Source: Actinomycetota bacterium (GTDB taxonomy: Bacteria > Actinomycetota > Actinomycetes > Nanopelagicales > Nanopelagicaceae). Taken from it: 11,665 nt of DNA. The stretch spans positions 1 to 11,665 of the forward strand of contig WLED01000031.1 in assembly GCA_009704445.1 (NCBI GenBank). Direction: 5' to 3'. Positions 1-6,995 of the stretch are shown piece after piece; the stretch's first letter is position 1, and the number at the start of each line of letters is the position of its first letter. The notes under the pieces are model-generated. The model saw only the letters and a list, made by a program, of their open reading frames with translations. It made no database searches and was not told where the DNA came from. Made by a program: the position numbers and the translations under genes.

Positions 1-324
1 AGTGACAATATTCGTCCATCTCTCTACGGCGCCAAGTACACAACAGTTTTAGCCAACAGAACGAGCACTTCTCCAAATATCTCCTCACGGTTAGTTGGAA
101 AACATTGCGAAACCGGAGACATTCTTATTCGAGAGATCGATTTACCAAGTGATATTGCACCCGGAGATCTATTGGCAGTTCCTGCAACGGGTGCATATGG
201 TCGAAGTCTGGCTAGTAATTACAACCATGTTCCAAGACCGCCTGTAATTGCAGTAAAAGATGGAAAAGCACGTGTAATTGTCCGTCGAGAAACAGAGGCT
301 GACTTACTCGGCCTAGACATTTAA
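1..324 (+). CDS. lysA: Diaminopimelate decarboxylase, C-terminal part (5' end outside window)
   Basis: This is the last 107 codons of a PLP-dependent decarboxylase that converts meso-diaminopimelate to L-lysine and CO2 in the cytoplasm. The frame is open from the first base and ends in TAA at 322-324. Visible family landmarks are DNIRPSLYGAKY at the left edge, the GKHCETGDIL segment (Cys at nt 106-108), where the conserved CExxD motif completes the active site of the neighbouring subunit in the dimer, and GAYGRSLASNYNHVPRP, the C-terminal substrate and PLP-contact region. The tail RRETEADLLGLDI is typical of actinobacterial LysA. It lies 33 bases before hom, the usual actinobacterial arrangement, so lysine and threonine synthesis are probably co-transcribed. 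The N-terminal barrel with the PLP lysine is not in view. Confidence 0.93.
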   Translation, partial: SDNIRPSLYGAKYTTVLANRTSTSPNISSRLVGKHCETGDILIREIDLPSDIAPGDLLAVPATGAYGRSLASNYNHVPRPPVIAVKDGKARVIVRRETEADLLGLDI

Positions 325-357
325 CGCCGTTCTACCCATCTGTGAAAGAATAGGCCC

Positions 358-1653
358 ATGAATTCGGGCGTAAAAACAATCTCTATTGGCATGCTTGGCT
401 GCGGTGTTGTGGGCAGCCAAGTCGCTCGCCTGCTTCAAGATGATCAACAAGAACTTTCAGAGCGATCGGGCGCGCATCTTGTATTGAGCAAAATCGGAGT
501 TCGAAAAGCCGGTGCCCGCCCTGGAGTAGATGCTTCGTTGATTACAACTGATTTAGAATCAATTGTTAGCGATCCTGCGATAAACATTGTGATTGAAGTT
601 ATGGGTGGCATCGAGCCAGCACGCACTCTGATCCTAGAAGCGATTAAAAATAAGAAATCTGTTATCACTGCAAATAAGGCATTACTAGCAACCCATGGAC
701 ATGAACTTTTCAATGCTGCCGACGAGGCAAAAGTAGATCTCTACTATGAAGCAGCAGTAGCTGGCGCAATTCCAATTATTCGCTCTATGCGCGAATCTTT
801 AGCAGGCGATCAGATCACTCGAGTTATGGGAATCGTAAACGGGACAACAAATTATATTTTGACAAAGATGCACGAAGAGGGCCGCGCTTTTAACGATGTA
901 TTAAAAGAAGCGCAGGCTTTAGGTTATGCAGAAAACGATCCCACTGCAGATATCGAAGGTCACGATGCCGCAGCAAAGGCTGCCCTTCTGGCAAGTCTTG
1001 CATTCCATAGCACTGTGACAATTGATGAAGTTTATACAGAAGGTATCTCCAAGATATCTAGTGAAGATGTCGCTGCAGCCAAATCAATGAATAGTGTTAT
1101 TAAGTTGCTTGCAATTGCAGAGTTAACAGTTAAAGATGAGATATCTGTGCGCGTTCACCCTGTAATTTTGCCGTTGTCTCATCCACTTGCATCAGTTCGC
1201 AATGCATTCAATGCCGTCTATGTTGAATCTGAATCTGCGGGTCAATTAATGTTCTACGGCCGCGGAGCCGGTGGAGCACCAACTGCATCAGCAATTTTGG
1301 GTGATTTAGTTGCAGTAACTCGACATGCTGCTTATTCAACAGTTGGATACGGTGAATCTGATTATGCAGATTTAGATATTGCACCTATTGGGGCAGTGAA
1401 GTCACAGTTTTTTGTCCGTCTCCACGTTGCCGATAAATCTGGAGTACTGGCAGCTATTGCATCTACTTTTTCATCTGAAAACGTATCGATTCAAACAGTT
1501 CGACAAGCAGGTCTTGGCGAAGATGCAGAACTTATTGTTGTGACACACGCTGCATCAGAAGATGCATTGGATGCCTGTGTAGAGAGTTTGCGCAAACTAG
1601 ATATTGTTCGAAATGTTGAAAGTGTTATTCGCGTAGAAGGAGCACCTGCCTAA
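358..1653 (+). CDS. hom: Homoserine dehydrogenase with C-terminal ACT domain
   Basis: It reduces aspartate 4-semialdehyde to homoserine with NAD(P)H, the branch point toward threonine and methionine. Residues 8-25 form the Rossmann nucleotide-binding loop (GMLGCGVVGSQVA). TANKALL at 104-110 carries a conserved lysine. NGTTNYILTKM (161-171) and ENDPTADIEGHDAAAK (192-207) are the catalytic-domain signature, with D203 and K207 at the positions of the known catalytic Asp/Lys pair. GRGAGGAPTASAILGD follows at 301-316. Residues about 351-425 form an ACT domain, which in this family mediates feedback control, usually by threonine. The length of 431 aa is normal for the single-function actinobacterial enzyme. 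The ATG at 358 has only a weak upstream purine stretch (about 345-354), and an in-frame stop lies just upstream. Its stop codon shares one base with the thrC start (TAATG), which implies coupling. Confidence 0.97.
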   Translation: MNSGVKTISIGMLGCGVVGSQVARLLQDDQQELSERSGAHLVLSKIGVRKAGARPGVDASLITTDLESIVSDPAINIVIEVMGGIEPARTLILEAIKNKKSVITANKALLATHGHELFNAADEAKVDLYYEAAVAGAIPIIRSMRESLAGDQITRVMGIVNGTTNYILTKMHEEGRAFNDVLKEAQALGYAENDPTADIEGHDAAAKAALLASLAFHSTVTIDEVYTEGISKISSEDVAAAKSMNSVIKLLAIAELTVKDEISVRVHPVILPLSHPLASVRNAFNAVYVESESAGQLMFYGRGAGGAPTASAILGDLVAVTRHAAYSTVGYGESDYADLDIAPIGAVKSQFFVRLHVADKSGVLAAIASTFSSENVSIQTVRQAGLGEDAELIVVTHAASEDALDACVESLRKLDIVRNVESVIRVEGAPA

Positions 1654-2732
1654 TGGGTTTATTTAAAAAGCAGGGTGCCAATCAATGGCGTGGCGTGATT
1701 GAAGAGTATCGACACAGACTTCCAGTCACTTCTAAGACTCCAATCGTCTCTTTACGAGAAGGTGGCACACCACTTATCTACGCATGTAATTTGTCAGAAA
1801 TTCTAGGAAATGATGTCTGGATTAAATACGAAGGCTTAAATCCAACTGGCTCCTTTAAAGATCGCGGAATGACAATGGCGATTTCTAAAGCAGCCGAAGA
1901 TGGTGCAAAGGCCGTTATCTGCGCTTCAACTGGAAACACTTCAGCATCTGCTGCTGCATATGCAGTCAAAGCCGGAATGCGCCCAGCTGTTTTGATTCCA
2001 AAAGGAAAAATTGCAATGGGTAAGTTAGCTCAGGCAGTTATTCATGATTCAACAATATTGCAGGTTAATGGCAATTTCGATGACTGTTTAACTCTTGCAA
2101 AAGAGCTCTCTGAAAACTATCCAGTCGCTCTTGTTAACTCCGTTAATCCATATCGAATTGAAGGGCAAAAAACAGCCAGCTTTGAAGTTGTAGATCTTTT
2201 GGGCAACGCCCCAGATATTCATGCATTACCTGTGGGAAATGCAGGTAACATCACTGCATATTGGAAAGGTTATAAAGAGTATTACAAAGACAATATGTCT
2301 AAGAAACTTCCGATGATGTATGGCTTTCAAGCAGCCGGGGCTGCACCAATAGTTAAGGGAAAGATAGTAAAAAACCCAGAGACAATTGCTACAGCCATTC
2401 GAATTGGAAATCCTGCTTCCTGGCAGCAAGCCGTTGAGGCGAGAGATAGTTCTGGTGGAGTAATTGATGCCGTAACTGATCGAGAAATTCTTGCTGCCTA
2501 TCGCTTAATTGCAGCAAAAGAGGGAATTTTTGTTGAACCATCTTCTGCAGCAGGTCTTGCTGGACTTTTAAAATATAAAAAGGCCGGAAAATTACCTCAA
2601 GGAAAAACTGTTGTTATTACTGTGACAGGTCATGGACTAAAGGACATTCCTTATGCTCTTGATTCTGCAAAGAAACCAGTTGTGGTTCCAGTAAATGCAA
2701 AGATTGCTGCTAAAGCGTTAGGGCTTGCATAA
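1653..2732 (+). CDS. thrC: Threonine synthase
   Basis: This PLP enzyme converts O-phosphohomoserine to threonine and phosphate, the last step of the pathway. The sequence shows the short class (359 aa) found in Actinobacteria and Bacillus. LREGGTPLI at 34-42 is followed by NPTGSFKDRGMT (63-74), with K69 as the PLP Schiff-base lysine. ASTGNTSASAAAYA (91-104) and the phosphate-cradling GNAGN (195-199) follow, then EPSSAAGLAGL (295-305). The start ATG at 1653 overlaps the last base of the hom stop. A strong Shine-Dalgarno (AGAAGGAG, 1635-1642) lies inside the hom 3' end, which supports both the start and translational coupling. thrB follows after one base. No frameshift or missing active-site residue is visible. 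Confidence 0.97.
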   Translation: MGLFKKQGANQWRGVIEEYRHRLPVTSKTPIVSLREGGTPLIYACNLSEILGNDVWIKYEGLNPTGSFKDRGMTMAISKAAEDGAKAVICASTGNTSASAAAYAVKAGMRPAVLIPKGKIAMGKLAQAVIHDSTILQVNGNFDDCLTLAKELSENYPVALVNSVNPYRIEGQKTASFEVVDLLGNAPDIHALPVGNAGNITAYWKGYKEYYKDNMSKKLPMMYGFQAAGAAPIVKGKIVKNPETIATAIRIGNPASWQQAVEARDSSGGVIDAVTDREILAAYRLIAAKEGIFVEPSSAAGLAGLLKYKKAGKLPQGKTVVITVTGHGLKDIPYALDSAKKPVVVPVNAKIAAKALGLA

Positions 2733-2733
2733 A

Positions 2734-3663
2734 ATGAAACCAACATTTAAGGCTCAACCAATTCAGGTACAAGTTCCTGCATCAAGTGCCAACTTGGGCC
2801 CTGGCTTTGATTGCCTTGGATTGGCGCTAAATATTTACGATCGATACATCGCACAAGTGATGGATGAACCGGGTTTTGATATTGATGTAACTGGCGAGGG
2901 CGCTGAAAGTGTTCCGACAACAGATAAAAACTTGGTCATCAAAGCTATGTATAAAGGTTTTGAATTTCTTGGTGGACGCCCACGAGGAATCGCACTTCGT
3001 CAGCTCAATGTAATTCCACATGGACGCGGCCTCGGATCTTCTGCAGCGGCAATTGTTGGTGGACTCTTTTTGGCACGATCATTAGTACTTGGTGGTCAAG
3101 AAAAGATGTCACTTGAGGCGATGTTAAATATTGCAAATGAAATGGAAGGCCACCCTGACAACGTTTCAGCAGCAATTTTTGGTAATGCAAACATTGCTTG
3201 GCAAGAAAATCAACGTGGCTCTGTTATTGCACAGTCATTGAATTTAGAAGTTGACCCAAGAATTAGCGCGTTGGCTTTTGTTCCTGCGACAGAGCTTTCT
3301 ACATCAAAGGCTAGGAAAATGCTGCCAGAGAGCATTCCTCATATCGATGCGGTTAAGAACTCAACAAATACTGCAGTTTTAGTACAAGCGTTGCAAAGTC
3401 GGCCTGATTTATTGTTAGGTGCAACCCAGGATTATTTACATCAAAGTTATCGACAAGAGGCAATGCCACACTCATATGCGCTGATGACAAAACTTCGAAG
3501 CGCTGGAGTTGCAGCCTTTATTTCAGGTGCGGGCCCATCAGTTTTGGTGCTGCGCACAGGGGCAGATGATGAGGCCGCTGAACTTGAAAGAGCTGCAGGA
3601 GAGCGCTTCTCCATGCGTACTTTGGGTATCTCTCGGGTAGGCGCAGGAGTGATTGCTGGGTAG
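2734..3663 (+). CDS. thrB: Homoserine kinase (GHMP family)
   Basis: It phosphorylates homoserine with ATP to O-phosphohomoserine, the substrate of the upstream ThrC. GHMP-kinase motifs are intact: the N-terminal VPASSANLGPGFDCLG (about 14-29), the phosphate loop PHGRGLGSSAAA (about 95-106), GHPDN (about 139-143), and the C-terminal SGAGPSVLVL motif 3 (about 265-274). I chose the ATG at 2734 (309 aa) over the in-frame TTG at 2725. An AGGG at 2720-2723 is about 10 bases before the ATG but almost touches the TTG, and homologues usually begin close to the VPASSANLG motif. The gene starts one base after the thrC stop. No intrinsic terminator is visible after its TAG, so transcription may end by Rho in the C-rich stretch downstream or run on into rho. 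Confidence 0.96.
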   Translation: MKPTFKAQPIQVQVPASSANLGPGFDCLGLALNIYDRYIAQVMDEPGFDIDVTGEGAESVPTTDKNLVIKAMYKGFEFLGGRPRGIALRQLNVIPHGRGLGSSAAAIVGGLFLARSLVLGGQEKMSLEAMLNIANEMEGHPDNVSAAIFGNANIAWQENQRGSVIAQSLNLEVDPRISALAFVPATELSTSKARKMLPESIPHIDAVKNSTNTAVLVQALQSRPDLLLGATQDYLHQSYRQEAMPHSYALMTKLRSAGVAAFISGAGPSVLVLRTGADDEAAELERAAGERFSMRTLGISRVGAGVIAG

Positions 3664-3665
3664 TT

Positions 3666-3695
3666 TTGCGAATTTTGCCTTCACACTGCTAATCT
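3666..3695 (+). promoter_or_regulatory. Candidate rho promoter (-35 TTGCGA, -10 TAATCT)
   Basis: TTGCGA at 3666-3671 and TAATCT at 3690-3695 are separated by 18 bases. The -35 matches four of six consensus positions. The -10 fits the loose TANNNT pattern accepted by primary sigma factors of Actinobacteria. It begins right after the thrB stop and would give a long leader carrying the repeat region. The match is weak and other placements are possible. Confidence 0.3.
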
Positions 3696-3780
3696 TTACT
3701 CATCTGAACGGCTCATCTAGCAGCCAGTAACACATCAGATAATCACAGTAAAAAAATCCACGGCTTACGTAGTTTTAACT

Positions 3781-3839
3781 AGTCGGTTGAAATCAAGTCG
3801 GTTCATACCAATCGGTTCATATCAATTGGTCAAAACCGA
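3781..3839 (+). repeat. Imperfect ~15-bp tandem repeat in the rho leader
   Basis: Successive units read AGTCGGTTGAAATCA (3781-3795), AGTCGGTTCATACCA (3796-3810) and ATCGGTTCATATCA (3811-3824), followed by a diverged ATTGGTCAAAACCGA (3825-3839). The second and third units are nearly identical. Each of the three copies contains TCGGTT, and the last block contains its complement AACCGA (3834-3839), so the copies could compete to pair with it. ACCAAT (3807-3812) and ATTGGT (3825-3830) form another inverted pair. The repeat is directly visible; any function is inferred. Confidence 0.75.
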
Positions 3840-3892
3840 AAGATTTAGACGAATAGATCAGAAAAACCAAAGCCAATAGCGAAAAGAAGCAG

Positions 3893-5443
3893 ATGACAAC
3901 AGAGATAGAACCAGTACGCTCAAACAGTCCAGAGCTTGCAGCCATGACCCTTCCTAAGTTGAAGACGGTCGCAACACAGTTAGGTGTTGAAGGCGCAGCA
4001 AAAATGAAAAAGGACGCATTAGTTGATGCGATTGCGGGATTACAAGCAAAAAACCGCGAAGATGCCAAGGCTGAACGTGAAGCCCGCCGCGAAGCTCGAA
4101 ATAATCGCAAAAAAGATTCTAAGCCAAAAGGCAGTTCACAAGATTCTGATGACGATGAAGAAGATTCTGCTCCATCGTCTAATAATGATCGTGGAGGCCG
4201 TGATCGATTCGATCGTAATGACCGTCATGGTCGCAATCGCAACCGTGATCGCAATCGTGATCGCGGGCCACGAGAAGAACGCGAACCAGTATTAAGCGAA
4301 GATGATGTTCTTGTTCCAGTTGGCGGCTTACTCGATATTCTCGAGAGCTACGCATTTATCCGAACTGGTGGATATTTGCCCGGTCCGAATGATGTTTATG
4401 TTTCATTGCAGCAAGTTCGCAAGAATGGTTTGCGCAAAGGCGATGTTGTTACAGGACAAGTTCGCCAGCCTCGCGAAGGAGAGCGCAAAGAGAAATTCAA
4501 TGCACTCATTACTCTTGAAACAGTCAACGGTGTAACCCCTGATGAAGCACGCAACCGTGTTGAATTTGGAAAACTTACTCCTTTATACCCACAGGAGCGC
4601 CTACGACTTGAAACCGAACCAAATGTTCTTACTACTCGCGTAATCGACCTGATTGCTCCAATTGGTAAAGGACAACGCGGGCTTATTGTTTCTCCACCAA
4701 AAGCAGGAAAGACAATGGTCTTGCAGTCAATTGCAAATGCAATCACTACCAATAATCCTGAGTGTCACCTGATGGTTGTTCTTGTTGATGAGCGCCCTGA
4801 AGAAGTTACAGACATGCAACGCTCGGTTAAGGGCGAAGTAATTGCCTCAACATTTGATCGTCCAGCAGATGACCACACAACAATTGCAGAGCTTGCAATT
4901 GAACGAGCAAAGCGTCTTGTGGAACTTGGTCACGATGTGGTTGTTCTTCTCGACTCAATTACTCGTTTAGGTCGTGCTTACAACATTGCAGCCCCTGCAT
5001 CAGGCCGAATTCTCTCTGGTGGTGTTGATTCAGCAGCGCTGTATCCACCGAAGAAGTTTTTTGGTGCGGCTCGAAACATTGAAGATGGTGGCTCATTAAC
5101 AATCCTTGCAACCGCACTTGTCGATACAGGTTCACGCATGGATGAAGTTATCTTCGAAGAGTTCAAGGGAACAGGAAACATGGAGTTGATTCTTGATCGC
5201 CGTATGGCAGATAAGAGAATTTTCCCAGCCGTTAACGTTGTTGCATCTGGAACTCGTAAAGAAGAAATTCTTATGGGATCAGAAGAACTCAACATTGTGT
5301 GGAAGCTTCGTCGAGTTCTACACGCACTTGAACCTCAGGCTGCACTCGAACTTCTCCTTGAAAAGATGAAGGGCACCAAATCCAACGTTGAATTCTTGAT
5401 GCAGATCCAGAAGACAACTTCTGGCCCTGATGATTCAAAGTAA
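3893..5443 (+). CDS. rho: Transcription termination factor Rho
   Basis: This is the hexameric RNA-dependent ATPase that releases RNA polymerase at Rho-dependent terminators. Residues about 19-50 form the small helical Rho-N domain (LPKLKTVATQLGVEGAAKMKK). Residues about 53-132 are a charged, probably disordered insert: a KR/E-rich helix, an acidic SDDDEED patch, then an Arg/Asn/Asp/Gly-rich tract. Such inserts are typical of actinobacterial Rho. The cold-shock-like primary RNA-binding domain covers about 137-212 (VGGLLDILESYAFIRTGGY). The ATPase core has Walker A SPPKAGKT (267-274), VDERPEEV (298-305, E300 catalytic), Walker B VVVLLDS (349-355), the GGVDSAAL Q-loop region (376-383), the secondary-site segment EFKGTGNMEL and SGTRKEE (452-458, arginine finger). 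All key residues are present. The ATG at 3893 has AAGAAG just upstream; an in-frame ATG at 3944 lacks a better ribosome site. Confidence 0.97.
   Translation: MTTEIEPVRSNSPELAAMTLPKLKTVATQLGVEGAAKMKKDALVDAIAGLQAKNREDAKAEREARREARNNRKKDSKPKGSSQDSDDDEEDSAPSSNNDRGGRDRFDRNDRHGRNRNRDRNRDRGPREEREPVLSEDDVLVPVGGLLDILESYAFIRTGGYLPGPNDVYVSLQQVRKNGLRKGDVVTGQVRQPREGERKEKFNALITLETVNGVTPDEARNRVEFGKLTPLYPQERLRLETEPNVLTTRVIDLIAPIGKGQRGLIVSPPKAGKTMVLQSIANAITTNNPECHLMVVLVDERPEEVTDMQRSVKGEVIASTFDRPADDHTTIAELAIERAKRLVELGHDVVVLLDSITRLGRAYNIAAPASGRILSGGVDSAALYPPKKFFGAARNIEDGGSLTILATALVDTGSRMDEVIFEEFKGTGNMELILDRRMADKRIFPAVNVVASGTRKEEILMGSEELNIVWKLRRVLHALEPQAALELLLEKMKGTKSNVEFLMQIQKTTSGPDDSK
4232..4267 (+). repeat. 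12-bp direct repeat encoding the Arg-Asn-Arg-Asp tract of Rho
   Basis: Three consecutive 12-mers read CGCAATCGCAAC (4232-4243), CGTGATCGCAAT (4244-4255) and CGTGATCGCGGG (4256-4267). They encode the RNRN, RDRN and RDRG steps of the disordered Rho insert. The octamer CGTGATCG also occurs at 4199-4206. Because units are multiples of three, slippage would change insert length without breaking the frame. Confidence 0.7.
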
Positions 5444-5451
5444 GCGTAGAT

Positions 5452-5481
5452 TTCACAAAAACTAGGCTTATCACTTACCCT
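5452..5481 (+). promoter_or_regulatory. Candidate rpmE promoter (-35 TTCACA, -10 TACCCT)
   Basis: TTCACA at 5452-5457 matches five of six -35 positions. It is followed after 18 bases by TACCCT at 5476-5481, a TANNNT-type -10. It lies just after the rho stop and would start RNA near 5488, leaving a leader of about 80 bases before rpmE. The -10 match is poor and read-through from rho is an alternative, because no intrinsic terminator follows rho. Confidence 0.3.
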
Positions 5482-5516
5482 AAGCACCTGCTATCAACCG
5501 TTTGGTTCACCTGATT

Positions 5517-5564
5517 GTCTGATCCTTTAGTTCGGATAAAAAGGACCCAAACACGAATGAGGGA
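5517..5564 (+). promoter_or_regulatory. Possible structured rpmE leader (L31 autoregulation candidate)
   Basis: Two foldings are visible. In one, GTCT (5517-5520) pairs with GGAC (5543-5546) and ATCC (5522-5525) with GGAT (5534-5537), with an A-rich internal bulge. In the other, TCCTTT (5523-5528) pairs with AAAGGA (5540-5545). Downstream, CCC at 5546-5548 could pair with GGG at 5561-5563 inside the rpmE ribosome site (GAGGGA, 5559-5564). Leader RNAs of L31 genes are a known class, including in Actinobacteria. I cannot show that this one matches that class. Confidence 0.3.
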
Positions 5565-5570
5565 AAAACT

Positions 5571-5786
5571 ATGAAGTCAGAGATCCATCCAGAGTACGTA
5601 GAGACTCAAGTAACCTGCGGTTGCGGAGAAAAATTCGTAACTCGTTCAACAGTTACAACAGGTTCTATCTATGTTGAAGTTTGTTCTGTATGCCACCCGT
5701 TCTACACAGGTAAGCAGCGCATTCTTGATACCGGTGGTCGTGTGGCCAAGTTCGAAGAGCGCTTCGGTAAAAAAACCTCAAACTAG
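5571..5786 (+). CDS. rpmE: 50S ribosomal protein L31, zinc-ribbon (C+) type
   Basis: This 71-residue protein of the large ribosomal subunit helps bridge the two subunits. It begins MKSEIHPEY, and the four zinc-ligand cysteines are intact at C16, C18, C38 and C41 (CGC and CSVC), so this is the zinc-binding form rather than the zinc-independent paralogue. The core ends in GGRVAKFEERFGKK, the usual L31 C-terminus. GAGGGA at 5559-5564, six bases upstream, supports the ATG at 5571. The rho-rpmE-prfA order is standard in Actinobacteria. A strong intrinsic terminator follows ten bases after the stop, so rpmE has its own transcript end. Confidence 0.97.
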   Translation: MKSEIHPEYVETQVTCGCGEKFVTRSTVTTGSIYVEVCSVCHPFYTGKQRILDTGGRVAKFEERFGKKTSN

Positions 5787-5796
5787 CTTTTTAAAG

Positions 5797-5838
5797 AAAC
5801 CGCATCTCAGCCTTAGTAGCTGTGGTCGCGGTTTTTTT
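5797..5838 (+). terminator. Intrinsic terminator after rpmE
   Basis: AAACCGC (5797-5803) pairs with GCGGTTT (5828-5834). An inner stem CAGC/GCTG (5808-5811 with 5819-5822) encloses the loop CTTAGTA. A run of seven T (5832-5838) overlaps the right arm. Stem plus T-tract on the + strand, ten bases after the rpmE stop, is a textbook Rho-independent terminator. Confidence 0.85.
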
Positions 5839-5910
5839 ATTTCACCAGTTATTTGTTAACCACACATCAGTAGTCGGAAGAATCGCTAGCCGAAAGAAAG
5901 GAGTACTCAC

Positions 5911-6993
5911 ATGAGTAATGATCGTTTTGCATCGGCCCATGAAATGGTTCGTGAGTACGCCGAACTTGAAGCAAAGATGGCTGATCCATCTATTCACGAA
6001 GATCAAGCAAATGCGCGCAAACTTGGTCGCCGTTACGCACAACTTGGACCAGTTGTTGCCGGCTTTAAGGCGTGGAAATCTGCCGAAGAAGATCTTGTTG
6101 CTGGCGCAGAGTTAGCCAGCGTTGATCCAGAGTTTGCATCTGAGATCCCTGCACTTGAAGCCGCACGCGATGATGCTGCAGAAAAATTAGAAGAGCTGCT
6201 TTTGCCGCGAGATCCGAACGATGATCGCGATGTTATTTTAGAAGTTAAAGCTGGAGCCGGTGGAGATGAGTCTGCCTTGTTTGCAGGCGATCTACTTCGT
6301 ATGTACATGCGATATGCAGAAAAGCGTAATTGGAAAGTAGAAATAATTGATGCAACTGAAAGTGAAATGGGCGGTTACAAAGACATCTCTGTTGCTGTTA
6401 AATCAAAGGGAACAGCTGCACCGGGTGAATCCCCATATGCACGTCTAAAATTTGAAGGCGGAGTACATCGTGTACAACGTGTTCCTGAGACTGAAAGTCA
6501 GGGTCGAATTCACACATCTGCTGCTGGTGTTTTGATCTTGCCTGAAGCTGAAGAAATTGATGTCGAGTTAAACATGCAAGATGTACGCGTAGATGTTTAT
6601 CGCTCATCTGGACCAGGCGGTCAATCTGTTAACACCACAGACTCGGCCGTCCGACTAACGCACGTACCAACTGGAATCGTGGTTTCATGCCAAAACGAAA
6701 AGAGCCAGTTACAAAACAAAGAGTCAGCACTTCGAATTCTGCGTGCGCGCTTATTGGCAGATGCTCAGGAAAAGGCCGATGCGGTTGCGTCTGCAGAACG
6801 AAAAAGCCAAGTCCGTACCGTTGATCGCTCAGAGCGAATTCGCACATATAACTTTCCAGAAAATCGAATTAGTGATCACCGAGTCAACTACAAATCAAAT
6901 AACCTTGACGCAGTTCTCAATGGCGATCTAGATGACATGATTCAAACCTTGTTAGATGCAGATAAGGCTGCGCGCTTAGCAAACGCCAATTAA
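5911..6993 (+). CDS. prfA: Peptide chain release factor 1
   Basis: RF1 reads UAA and UAG stop codons and triggers hydrolysis of peptidyl-tRNA on the ribosome. The catalytic loop SSGPGGQSVNTT (232-243) carries GGQ at 236-238, whose Gln is the target of PrmC, encoded next door. Codon specificity is shown by PET at 192-194 within HRVQRVPETESQGRIHTS. This is the PxT tripeptide of RF1 rather than the SPF of RF2. GAGGDESALFAGDLLRMY (115-132) and the C-terminal RSERIRTYNFPENRISDHR (306-324) are further family signatures. The length of 360 aa is normal. AAAGGAG at 5897-5903 with a 7-base spacer makes the ATG at 5911 certain. I find no convincing promoter in the 72 bases between the upstream terminator and this start, although one is expected there. 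Confidence 0.97.
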   Translation: MSNDRFASAHEMVREYAELEAKMADPSIHEDQANARKLGRRYAQLGPVVAGFKAWKSAEEDLVAGAELASVDPEFASEIPALEAARDDAAEKLEELLLPRDPNDDRDVILEVKAGAGGDESALFAGDLLRMYMRYAEKRNWKVEIIDATESEMGGYKDISVAVKSKGTAAPGESPYARLKFEGGVHRVQRVPETESQGRIHTSAAGVLILPEAEEIDVELNMQDVRVDVYRSSGPGGQSVNTTDSAVRLTHVPTGIVVSCQNEKSQLQNKESALRILRARLLADAQEKADAVASAERKSQVRTVDRSERIRTYNFPENRISDHRVNYKSNNLDAVLNGDLDDMIQTLLDADKAARLANAN

Positions 6994-6995
6994 CA

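Larger units (their letters stand above)
3664..3892 (+). promoter_or_regulatory. rho 5' leader / intergenic region
   Basis: This 229-base gap is the longest gene-free stretch in a tightly packed window. The first part (about 3678-3748) is C-rich and G-poor, with about twice as many C as G by hand count. That is the composition expected of a Rho utilisation site. The middle holds an imperfect tandem repeat (3781-3839), listed separately. The last part (3840-3892) is A-rich and ends with AAAGAAG at 3883-3889, a usable but closely spaced ribosome site for the rho ATG at 3893. Autogenous attenuation of rho by its own product is known in enterobacteria. A similar role here is inference. Confidence 0.5.

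Noticed and set aside
2725..2733. Upstream TTG start for thrB adding three residues
   Set aside because: The only purine site (2720-2723) almost touches the TTG, while the ATG at 2734 is properly spaced and fits the usual homoserine kinase N-terminus.
3707..3727. Hairpin GGCT/AGCC after thrB as a terminator
   Set aside because: The stem is only four base pairs, the loop is long, and no T-run follows.
5463..5485. Short stem GCTTA/TAAGC after rho as a terminator
   Set aside because: Five base pairs of mostly A-T, no T-tract, and it overlaps a candidate promoter.
5839..5896. Promoter for prfA (TTGTTA at 5853-5858)
   Set aside because: No -10 element lies at an acceptable distance. A promoter is expected here because of the upstream terminator, but I could not support one.
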